Assembly (NCBI GenBank): GCA_037447605.1 | Contig: CM074810.1 | Span: 62,001 to 126,000 of the forward strand | Length of the DNA stretch: 64,000 nt | Reading direction: 5' to 3' | DNA from: Zygnema circumcarinatum | Lineage: Eukaryota; Streptophyta; Zygnematophyceae; Zygnematales; Zygnemataceae | Notes under the pieces: generated by a model | Told to the model about the DNA's origin: nothing | The model's input: only the letters and a program-made list of their open reading frames with translations | Databases searched by the model: none | Position numbers and translations under genes: made by a program | Shown: one piece after another, positions 44,643 to 55,900 of the stretch | Numbering within the stretch: position 1 is the stretch's first letter | Layout of the letters: each line of letters starts with the position of its first letter

Positions 44643-47600
44643 TCACTCGGGTGTGCTTGACTGAATATCGTACCCTAAGTAGTCAGCAATCACTCTTGAG
44701 GCGAGCCTGGAAGCGCTAATACCCTCCTCCTTGGCAGCGCCCTGCAGCCTGTCCGCCAGCAGCCTGTCCACCACAAGGCGAGGAAGGGCAGGGCGGCGAG
44801 GGCTTGCAGCCTTCGCAAAGGCCTGACGGGGGGTCTTGTAAGAGGAAGTGAACTCTCGGAGGGCGTCAAACCCCTGTACACACATCGAACATCAAATTCT
44901 CCTTTAAAACCTAAGCTGCGGCCTTCCGATAAAGCTTGGGTGTCATGGGCAAAATGAAAAGAAAGAAGGCGATCAATAAATTGGTGCCAGGTTTGCTTTC
45001 TAGAACGGCATTCTGAGCTCAGACTCATGTCAGTTAGATTGAAGAACACTTCTCCCCTGCTGCAGATTCCCTCAAAGGAGTGGGTCATGACGTACCACAC
45101 GAGTCGCAAAGTCTCCGAAGCTTTCGCCCTTGGAGCGTTGCAATCTCCACATGCAAAAGAGGGGTTCCAGTGTTGTCTCCATATCCTGAATCTTCATCTT
45201 TTCCATATACACTTCAGCCAGACGGGTCTGGTTTGCAGAGCCTCCTATCCACAACTGCCACAAACCAGCAAAGTATCGAGCAAAAATACAAGATTGAGTA
45301 CAAAAGTTGGAAACTTTCTGGATGCAATGATAGACTATGGAGTTTCGCGCAATAAGCTGTCAGCAACTTGCCGCCTGCAAATTCTTCGAGGTACTTTGGA
45401 CACAGAATTTAGCGCTTTATGTGCAGATGAGAAATCTCAACAGCCACCACTGAAGTGACTGTCCACGGAGCCCCATTCCGTGGACCTGCTGCAGTTTGCA
45501 TTTACAGTCAAGCACCGTGGCGATTGCCCAGAGTATATTTCTCTACTCATGTAACAGACCCCGATAAGTATCATTAGAATTCACTAGAGGCAGTATTGTA
45601 CCTGATAGCTGTTCGCACCATCGCCAACAAAGCCAAGCTCTGCCATGTATGGACGCGCGCAGCCATTTGGGCATCCTGTCATTCTCACAACAATTGTTTC
45701 TGAAGACTTCCGAAGTCCCACCTGCAGGGTAACCAGCCAGTCCAGTCAATCACTATTGATCAGTCACACAGTGAGGCAGATACACTTGTTATTTACTGGA
45801 TGAATTGCAAAAACAGTCACATGTACACCCAAAGCCATCTTCTTTCCTACGTGCATTAGCTGCTTCTCGAAAATCTCAATAGCACAGCTTCAGGGCAGAA
45901 ATGCCAAAGTTGAACGACGCACTCGTTGTAATGTTACGATCAACAAAAAAGAATGCCGGTATGACTTTAGTGAAGAACTCTACATTGCCAAATTAAACTA
46001 TCGGTTCAAGAGACAGAGGAGTGGAAAAATGGAATGTATGTTCACCTTCTCCATGACTCCCCGAATGCGCTTCAGCACATTGGGCATAGTCCTTTCTGCC
46101 TCCGTGATTGCGAGTCCACAGAGCGGCAGAGCAGGACAAGCCATGCCGGTGATGTTCAGAGGGTCGACATACTGTGCCCCCTGTCAATAAGACAAAGAGG
46201 GAGCCAAGAAAAGGAAAACACATTACGCTTCCTGCTAAACAGTTATCTACTCGGGTATGAAACACGACACAGAGTATACATTGCTCTGCTCAATAAACAG
46301 CAAGAAAAACAACTTCAAAGTCCCACTTTCAACAGACTAACAAGATAAGAAATTCTGGGAATGCAAAAATTCGGTGACCTTCTCATGTGATGTACACAAA
46401 ACACGTGCTTCTAGGTGTAGTTCATTCTGGCTTAGTAAAGAAAACCGCTAGTCAACGCATCTGGGCCGAAATGCCCTTTAACCTTATGCATCATTTCCTT
46501 TTTTCAAACCAGCCAATCCGTCCCACCTCCCTCCCCCCTGGTGAAAATTAGCTATATTTTCTCAGAAAATGAAAGGGAGCAGCGGGAAAGATGTGGCTGG
46601 AAGCGCACGGGTAAACGAGATCCCACCAAAATGCCGACAGGAGCAAGGGTCTTCGTGATCCGAGACCGCCACGCACGTCTAATGTCGCAAAGAACTAAAT
46701 TCTGGTTAGCTGAAATCCTGACCGGAAGGTTGTACTTCTCAATGACCTCTCTCAACGCCTTCTTCACATCCCCCTTAATCCGACCATTGTCTATATGCAA
46801 CCCATAAAACAACTTCCCATCACCCTGTTCGCCCCATCCCACATACGGCTTAAACTCCCAAGGGGGCAGCTCCTTGAATTCCTCAAACTTCTTCCCGTAA
46901 TACTCTTCCGTCACCGTGCGAAACTTTTCGAGGCCCCATTCATGGATGAGGTACTTCATGCGAGCCTGCTCATAGAACGAGCCAAAGAAGCAAGAAAAGT
47001 ACAAGGCCAACACCCAAGAAGGGGAAGGGAGGAAAGACAAAAATTCAATGAGTGACAAACAAGAAAGAAAGTCACAGGCCCTGAACTCAAATTCTGAATG
47101 CGAAAACGACCAGCGAATCAACTCCTATTCGGTCCTTCGCACAACGCTTGAAGATGCAAACAAAAACCAAATCGATAGATAGATCCTTGTCCTTGCAATT
47201 CAACTGTGTCCAGTTCTCCGCTACGCAACCGCTTGACGCCCAACAGTCTTCCTACTTCCTCCTCCATTGGTTTGACTCCACTGCCTTGAAGTCAATGACA
47301 ATCAGTGAGCTGTTGTGGCCCTCTAGTATATTTGTAAACTGCGTCCTTACAAATTCGCCTAACTGCTCAGTTGTAATGATGCAAAAAAAAAAATCAATTG
47401 CACCCCTTCCCCCTCCCTCCTCTCCCCTTCCCCCTTCCCCCCATCCCCTCTCATCTCCGCTTCCTGCTACCGCTTCTGCAAGTCCAAGCCATTAGGAGCA
47501 GCAAAGCTCACCTGCCTACGGTCATCGCGACGACCATAGTCGCGCTGCGTGGCCACAATGGCCTTTACAGCATAAAGAATATCATCCTTGGGTACATATC

Positions 47601-50600
47601 CAAAGGGCTGAGCCACGGCTGCAAATGTGGTTTCATTCCGATGCGTACGACCCATGCCACCTCCCACCTGAGCCAAGCAGCAAAGCTGTCTGTTAGGACG
47701 AGCTGCCGACATGCAGGGTGGGTCAGACCAATGTTGAGATACGACAAACGTAAAGTCAGGCCAAGTAGTAGTAAGTAGTAGTAGTAGTCCAAAACATTAC
47801 TCCCTTGGGGGCCCCCAGATAGTTTGAGTGGTAGTTCAACAAAAGCACACGATAACTACGAATAGAGAAAAGTGAACTCAATATGGGACGAGGTAGGAAA
47901 ATGTCAATGGGGATCCGGCAGGCAGACAGAGCTAACATGAGAAGCGGGAGCGGGGGGTGGCAAGGGGGCAGTGAGAAAAACTCACATAGATGTTAAACCC
48001 TTCCAGTTCTCCTGACTCGTTGCACATAACCACAAGTCCGACATCATTTGTGAGAAGGTCAACTGAATTGTCCCCGGGAACAGTGATCGCCATCTTGAAT
48101 TTTCGGGGAAGATATTGGGTACCGTAAATGGGTTCCGGAGACCCTTCAAAATTGGTCCCAAATCTGTTGTCCATGCGGGCTTCAGTCACATCCTTTGGCT
48201 CTGCACTCATCACCTGAACCACTAGCAAAAAATTGCTAAATGAAGGTCAATTTTCTACTTTCAGGCAAAATTGCCACCAACCTTCCTTCAGATTGAAACA
48301 TAGTCACTCTTTCTCTCAGTAAAAGAGGTCCCACCATTCATGTGGAATGTAATGCGACAAGTTTCTCTCCCAGACACCCGTACACCTACGACTGTAACTC
48401 ATTTGTTACCAACGGCAATCCACGTCGCCCACAGCAGCCACACATTTGGGCCTCCAGGTGGACTAAGTGTACATTCATCTTCTACCACACGCATAGCCCT
48501 CCATCCTTCTCGCATCAGATCTTCATCGAATGACCTAATAAACTGAAAATTGTGAACAATTTCAATAGCCACTTACCCGCTCACCATCAAGCCACACGTC
48601 ATAGTAAGCTCCGGCTTGTGGAGCTAACAGTTCGGCAATTTTATCCGCGTACTCCTGGGCATAATTGTATTCCGGCTTATTTGTGAAGGGTGCAACCGGT
48701 GCCAGGATGTTTCGATTAAGGTCTCCGCATGCTCCCAAAGTAGAGCCCATATTACGAATTACCGTACTAAAGACTGTCTTCATGTTGCCCTTCAGAATTC
48801 CATGCAACTGAGACAAAACACAAAAAAACGAACAATAAAATGACAATGAATAACTATCCAGCGGGCTGCCCATCTAAGCTTGCGTTCATTCGAGTAGTTG
48901 ATCAATTCACAGGAAACATTCTATCTCCAGAACTTGCAGGCCTCATGCGCTTCGCTGGCAGGAACGCTACCTGAAACGTCTGTCGCGTTGTGAGGCGAAG
49001 AGTTCCATTTCCATATTTGTCCGCCAAATCATCCATGGTCTTGTAGAGCTGATTGTCCACTTTCCCTCCCGGCTGCCATACAAGGATAGGACATTGACAG
49101 TAAAAGTGAAAGAGAGATACGAGAGAGAAAGAGCGAGAGGGTGAGACACCGATAATCATCGTGCCAATTATACGAAAGCTCATGAAGAACAGGTATCGCG
49201 ATAAAGAATAGAAGTAAACATGTCGAAATCGCGATAGGTTTATCACATGAGCTGGCCGTCTATGTTGTGTGATAGTTAACGTAGTTCAAGATTGCAAATT
49301 CTCTGAACTGAATGTCAAGAAAAGAAAATGGCCGTGATCTATGTGCATACCTGTCTTGTCCTCATCATAAACTGGTATGCTCTCTGTCCTGGTTTGCGCT
49401 CCTCGCGATCCTCCTGCTGATAACTACCGTGGAACTTGATAAGCTGCAACCGCACCTCCAAGGATACGTCAGTTTGAATCAATAAAAGGGCCAGTACAAC
49501 ACCAGCTTATCCTTCATTAGCAAACATAAAAGTGGTTTTTCAAAGCCACTGTAGCAAAATGACATAACGATCGCGGGAGAGAGGAAGCTATGAGACAATC
49601 ATCAATACAGCATTGTTATATGGAAAAAATAAGCTAGAGATTAGGTAAAAGGAGTGGGAAATTATACATGAGCAGCGTCAGCAAGCAATAGGTAAGCAAT
49701 GATCGACAAAACGAACAAAGTTCTCAGCATGCTTCATTATGAAATAAGCTGACACGGTGGATCAAAATACCAAAATGGTCATGCTTACAGGCGTACAGGC
49801 CAAAGACAGCTAATACACGATGGGCACGCTACCAATCTAAAGTGAATTTAAATCCGCAAAAAACACTGAATAAGGGCCTTCACAAGAACGAACAAACAGA
49901 GAGGTAAACTTGTATTTCGAGTCCCTAAATGAGCTCCTGAATGCAGCGGCTCTCGTCACCTGTTCTGCTGCCGCATTGACGTTGTCAGCAGGGCTTGCAA
50001 GCTCCTCCATGAGGGGAAAACGCAGGAAGTTGCTCTCCTCTTTAAAGACCTCCACTCTGCTGCGCTTGGCGGGCACAGTTATGGGGGGGCGGACGGGCTG
50101 CTTCAAAACAACGGTCCATTGTCAGCACTCGGCGTCGAGCATCATCAGCGCGCCGCGTGACAACTCGACCGTGACAAAACCTTAGATTTATGAATTTTTT
50201 TTAGGACGTTTAAGGACAGATAGCAAGGCCAAGCCTTTTCAAGTTCAGCTTCCAGCGACTGTAAAGAGCAAGCGAGGTTCGGCTTCGAATCTAGCTTGAT
50301 CCACTTGAATTGTATCGGAGAACATAAATTGTTATCGTGGTTGTCCATGTTTGAACAAAAGAGCATACTATTTTAATGGTTTCCAATAAGCCAGAAGCGA
50401 CAACCGCTACCGAAATTCGTGCGTGTACTATAGAGCTCGGAGAATAAGTACACAGCACAAACGAAATATTTTCGCTTGCTAACACGTGCAAAAGCGAGAA
50501 GGTGAATAATTCAGGCCATTTGAGCCAGAAATCAATGTTTGGATCAACATGGATACTAATTTGCAGAGCCTATATGACACTTTACAGCTGGGATACTCTG

Positions 50601-50843
50601 AGCTCAAAGGCAACTCAGCCGGCAACACCATAGAAGAGTAAGCAGGCGAAAAAAAAGCAGTACCGTTGAAACAGCTTGAACCGGGATGACGCTTCGAGCC
50701 AAGGACGACGAGCACAGCATCGCCTCCGAGGACAGGAAGGTGGCTTTTCCGAAAAACTCAGAGTCAGAAGGAAGGCCCCCGCCGCCGCGCAGGCCCTGGA
50801 CGGCGTTTAGCCGCGCAGTTGCCGCGTGCATGGCCATGGCCAT
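44643..50843 (-). CDS. SIR: Ferredoxin-sulfite reductase, plastid precursor
   Basis: Reduces sulfite to sulfide with six electrons from ferredoxin, using siroheme and a 4Fe-4S cluster, in plastids. Twelve minus-strand exons: 50843-50664, 50097-49960, 49443-49351, 49072-48971, 48807-48577, 48213-47986, 47667-47512, 46965-46627, 46180-46046, 45721-45602, 45254-45096, 44873-44643. All are multiples of three, giving 703 residues. Visible features: a plastid leader ([20 protein letters not shown]); [91 protein letters not shown]. The cluster/siroheme cysteines are in MACPALPLC and [16 protein letters not shown]. The C-terminus continues past the catalytic core for about 65 residues with [20 protein letters not shown] and [17 protein letters not shown], as in the basic tail of land-plant SIR linked to nucleoid binding (family knowledge). 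Every intron is phase 0. Confidence 0.97.
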
Positions 50844-51280
50844 GGCTGCTGCTGCTGCACCCGCCCGGCCTTCCCCCCTCGCAGCAGGCAGGCAGGCAGG
50901 CAGCCCTAAGCTCCTCCCTCACTCCCTCCTTGCAGGCAGGCCGGCACGCGCGCGATAAGGCCGCCCGTCGTTCCAGCCTGAACCCCGCCGTACCGTTCTC
51001 GCACGAGCGGCCTTGTTGTACGGCATTCAACCGTACGTATCCGCAGTTCCGCACCGTTCGATGAGGGCCACGCCGTGCGAATCCGTACAATGAATTCGCC
51101 GCAGTACGGGCGGGGCGGGGCGGGGCGAAGAAGGAGAGGAAGCGGAAGAAGACGAAGCTTCCGTCCTTCCTTCCATCCGCCCGGCGCCATGCGCCATGCG
51201 CCATGAGCCCCATGGCCTATGGCGGGAAAGATATCCAACGGCAGATTTTATTGTAGGTCGGTTCTCTGTCGGCTGTCAGC
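50844..51280. promoter_or_regulatory. SIR upstream region with GTAC cluster
   Basis: GC-rich 5' flank of SIR. GTAC cores lie at 50990, 51018, 51033, 51085 and 51104, five in 118 bp, in the same CGTACGG-like context seen upstream of other genes here. Confidence 0.4.
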
Positions 51281-51489
51281 ATGGCATGGCATGGCATGGC
51301 ATAGCATGGCATGGCATGGCATGGCATAGCATGGCATGGCATGGCATGGCATAGCATGGCATAGCATGGCATGGCATGGCATGGCATAGCATGGCATAGC
51401 ATGGCATGGCATGGCATAGCATGGCATGGCATGGCATGGCATAGCATGGCATGGCATGGCATGGCATAGCATGGCATGGCATGGCATGC
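51281..51489 (+). repeat. Pentanucleotide satellite (ATGGC)n with ATAGC variants
   Basis: About 42 tandem 5-bp units. Every few units one ATGGC is changed to ATAGC, giving a higher-order pattern of 20-25 bp. It is the left arm of the foldback structure 51281-52526. Confidence 0.97.
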
Positions 51490-52260
51490 CCTAGTTGTGT
51501 CCCGCCTGATCCAGAATCCCATGCAAGGAACATCGCTCCATCGATCGCGACCCTCGCTCTCCCAAGATCATGCCTGCCACTAGGGCGTGTCAGACTTCAC
51601 AAGATGTTACAAATATCGAGTTTTTAGTAGTGCTAAAACCGAGGTTGCTACGTACTCAAACTCATCGCCTTCCCGAAGCTAAACCGAACCGAACTGAAGT
51701 CAACTGTGCTAAGTCAGCGGGTCAATGTTGCGAAGATTGACCCCCGGGGCTTACTGAAAACGGCACTTCTTCGCACGATTTTTCTGGCACCCAAACGAGG
51801 CGCCGAAGAGGGCGTGCGACGAGCAGAAGCGTCATTTGTGGATCTTTTACGAACACGTGGCAAGCCGTGGTCGGCGCATGTAGAAATTAAAATTAACCGG
51901 ACCACAATCGGAACTCGGCCATCAATTTTATTTTGTCGCGGCGCGGTGGCAGCGTCGCGGCGCCGTTTTGCTTTGCTTTGGCCATGACGTGACGTGACGT
52001 GACGTGACGTGACGCGCAACACGTCTCGGTCGGAGGGCCCCGCGCGCGGGCGGAGGGGCGGCGACGGCGACCGAGACGGAGGAGCGCGGACGGGCCCGAC
52101 CGCGACGGACGGATTGCTGCGAACGAACACGCCACGCGACGCGAGGGAATTTCCGGTTGTACTGACGTTGACTCCAGATGGTACGAATATCGAATTTAGA
52201 TTTTTTGAAGTCTGACACGCCCTCCTGCCAGGAAGCGAGCTGGCGATGCTCGTACGATGG
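51490..52260. other. Central segment of the foldback locus, with 17-bp inverted repeat and TGACG array
   Basis: GGGCGTGTCAGACTTCA at 51583-51599 recurs as its exact reverse complement at 52206-52222, with weaker similarity outside it (CCTGCCAC / CCTGGCAG) and inside it (ATATCGA). A short (TGACG)n array lies at 51985-52014; TGACG is a bZIP-type core. I see no credible gene between the arms, although a 93-codon open frame spans 51706-51987. Confidence 0.7.
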
Positions 52261-52526
52261 CCATGCCATGCCATGCCGTGCCATGCCATGCCGTGCCGTG
52301 CCATGCCATGCCATGCCATGCCGTGCCATGCCATGCCGTGCCATGCCGTGCGGTGCCATGCCGTGCCATGCCGTGCGGTGCCATGCCGTGCCATGCCGTG
52401 CGGTGCCATGCCGTGCCATGCCGTGCGGTGCCATGCCGTGCCATGCCGTGCCATGCCGTGCGGTGCCATGGCGTGCCATGGCGTGCCGAGCCGTGCCATG
52501 CCGTGCCATGCCATGCCATGCCATGC
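52261..52526 (+). repeat. Pentanucleotide satellite (ATGCC)n with GTGCC and GTGCGGTGCC variants
   Basis: About 53 units. ATGCC is the reverse complement register of the ATGGC array at 51281-51489, so the two arrays are in opposite orientation. This one varies by GTGCC and GCGGTGCC units. It is the right arm of the foldback. Confidence 0.97.
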
Positions 52527-52923
52527 GTTCCCCCGCAGCCCAGATCCGTGAGATCTTCGGATCCCGCACTCGCGGCGGGCAGGCCCCCCGCGGGCCCGCC
52601 CTGCCTCCCGCACGTGCGAGGAATGCCCCCGATTCGCGCAGGCCGCGCGGCTTCATATCGCGCCGCGTGTCCCGCCACGCGTGCGAGGCCGCGGAGGAGG
52701 GCGCCGGGGAGAGGACGCCTGCCCCTCTTTCTGCTCACACGGCTGCGACGGACACGCGGCGGACGGGCAAGAGGGCGAGGACTAGGGCTGCACCCGATCT
52801 CTCCCGCTCCTGCAGACGGGCCCTTGCTGCTCCTGCAAGTGGTGAGAGAGAGGACGGGGGGAAGGGAGGGATAGGCGGGTTGGGAGAGGGAAGGGGGAAG
52901 AAAAGGGAAGTTGGGAGGGGGGG

Positions 52924-55900
52924 ATGGTGGGCAGCATCCACAGTCAGTCGGCGGATGTGGCCACCCGTTGCTCCGCAGCAGCAGACAGCCATGGGGCGCT
53001 GGGCTTCCTCTCGAGGTCGCTGCTGGAGGTGCAGCGCAGCGCGGAGGACGACTGGAGGACTATGAGCGCGCGGGCTGCGAGCTTGAAGGACCTTGCGCAG
53101 CGCGTCGAGGACTGGGAGAAGGCTCTTGGGAGGAACCCTAAAGTCTTGAGCAGCATCCGGTTGCCGGAGTGGGGCCCAAGGGAGGAGGCTTCCGCGGGAG
53201 GGCTGCTGCTGCAGCGCCTCCGGGACACGAGCAAGGCGCTAGCGGGGCTGGAGGAGATTCAGGTCATCCGCGCGCTCAAGGAGAAGGGTCTGCCTGCGTG
53301 GCAGCTGCAGCTGCAGCAGCAGGAGTTTTTGCAGCTTCTTCAGCAACAGCAGCTGCAGCCAAAGCAGCAGAGAAAGCGTCACCTTCAGCCAGGAAAGCAG
53401 CAATCACAGCAGCAACAGGAGCAGAATCAGCAGCAGCAGGGAAAGCAGAAAAGGCCAGGAGGAAGCTTCGGGAAATCAGTGCGGTCAAGGCAGGCAGAGG
53501 CCGCAAGGAGAGAGAAGCCATGGCTGCTGCTTGAAAGTGAGCAGTTTGCAGGGAGGGCGCTTGTCCGGCTGGACGAGTGGCAGGCGGCGCAGGCGACGAA
53601 GCAACCCTGGCAGCCATTGCAGAAGGTCAAGGAGGGACTCAAAGAGCTTGAGAGTAAAGCCGCTTCTGGGGGACCTGCATCCCAATTCTTCCACAAAGTT
53701 TCGAAAAGTCTGGTGAGTATTCGCTATTCTCTGAATCTATTGATGAAGTTAGAGGAAAGGGCAGAGAAAGAGAGGGAGTAAGAAAAGTGCCATAGAGAGG
53801 TGTGAGCGAGCAAGGAAAGTGGAGTTGAAGGGAGTGCAGAGAAGGTGACAGAGGGAGAGAGGGGCAGACAAGGAGGGACGAAAGGGAGGAGCATGGCGCT
53901 GTTAGTGGCAGCGATATAATGAAATAATGTGACATACTCCCCTGGGAAAGAAACTGGATATGTTGGATGAATGGGGGGAGGAGACTGGGAGTTCAAGAGG
54001 AGATGGGGAACATTCGATGGAAGAATTTGAAGGGCTGAAAGATAGGAAAAGAAGCTGGAAAGGAGTGAAACAGAAAAGTTGGAGAGATGAAGGGGGAGAG
54101 ATACCTGGGAGAGCGGAACAGGGAAAAGACAGACAGGGCAGAGAGAGAAAAGTGGAACACGGAGAAAAAGTACTGAGGCAGGCAGAAAGTAATGAGTGGT
54201 GCGGGAGGAGCGGAACAGAAAAACACTTGGGGCGCAATGGAGGAGTAAGTGAGGGGAGGGAGACGGGAGTTAGTGCGAGGGAAGGGGATTAGAGGGCAGG
54301 ACACTGGAAAGAAGCGAGAGGGTGATAGGACGAGAGGGAGGAAGATGGAAAGAAAGGGCGAAGCAAAGTAATTATTCGACTGGGGCAAGGACAGAGAAGC
54401 GAGGAAGAAGGGATAATGGAGAAAAGAGGAGGAAAGGGAAGGGATGCAGAGGGAGGAGTAACACGCAAAGGGAGTAGAGAATGGGAGGAGGGGGGTGGGA
54501 GGAGTGAAACGGAAGTGACACATGCATTAGAGACGGATGAGGACGGGGGGAAGGGAAGGTTGGAATGGTAAGGGGAGGGATGAATAGCTCATTGCAATAT
54601 TGAAATATGTAGATTCGTGAGTCTGCGAGTCTTCAATTGTTACTTATTGTCTTGCGGGATTTGGTTACTGGTGTATCAGGGCGATGTTTTGGCCATTGTG
54701 AGCTTACTTTGGCTACTGTTGGATGCAGAAATTGGACGACAAAAGATCTCCACTAGAGGTACATTCGCAACCTGCTTACAAACTGGGAAATGAAGATTTT
54801 TTTCTTATTCTGGATGGTATCTGTGCAACAAATGTATATTGCTGGACTGCAGGATAGCTAAGTTGTAGTTGCCAGATGATCTCTCTTGCGTCAGTGTTGC
54901 GGTGTTTACTCCATGATTGGGATTGGGATCCAATTATGGTGAAATACTATATAACCTGAGATGGAAAGGCATGATAACCAGTAAAATGTGCGGCATTTGA
55001 ACGGAGCAGCTGGTGATGGAAGTGCAGGCAGAGGCCGTGCCTCCATTAGACGTGCCGGAGCTACTGGAGAGTCTCGTCAGACAGTCAGAGCCCATTTTGG
55101 ATCACTTTGGAGTGGACAGAGGTGCCCACGCCTCTCCCTTTCTCTCTCTCTCTCTCCTCTCTCTTTCTCTCTCTCTTCCCAAATCTCCCTCTCACTATCT
55201 CTCTCCCTCTTCGTCACCTCTCCTGCTGCCGCCAGTCCCCATACTGCATACTGTTGTTTTGAAGGAGGGGAGAAACGTTTGTCCAACTAGCTGTAATCTG
55301 AGACTTGTCTCTTTGGAACGACGGAAATGTTCTGCCTGCAGAAGTGTCAACGAAAGTTCGAAGCCTCATTCGGAGCTGCAAAAGGAGCCTTTCCTTCTCT
55401 TCCCTCTCAACCATGGCTGCTACCGCATCTGCGGATTCGGCCACCTATGCATTGAGGGAGGCCCCTGAAGAGGAGCTGGATTTTAGAATAGCGAGGGTTC
55501 AGGAGAGCACGGGGTACAAGCACAGGGAGAGGCCGGGAGGAGACCTGAACGGCGGAATGGGCCCGGGGAAAAAGCGTAACATTGCGATATTCACAACTGC
55601 AAGCCTACCGTGGATGACAGGGACGGCTGTGAACCCACTCCTCAGAGCTGCGTATTTAGCGCAGTCGGGGGAGCAGAATGTGACGTTGCTCGTGCCGTGG
55701 CTGTCCAAGTACGACCAGGAAAAGGTGTACCCCAATCAGATCACGTTTGACTCGCCGGCTGAACAGGAGCAGTATGTTCGCAACTGGCTGCACTCCAGGA
55801 TCGGATTTTCAGCTGACTTTAAGATTGCCTTCTACCCGGGAACGGTGAGTTTTGAATTGTCGAATGGACCTTTCTCAACTTTACTTCCTTTTTCTTTCAC

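Noticed and set aside
51714-52874. Frames of up to 299 codons with HGMAWHG or CHAMPCHAV repeats
   Set aside because: Translation of the pentamer satellites; composition follows the repeat only.
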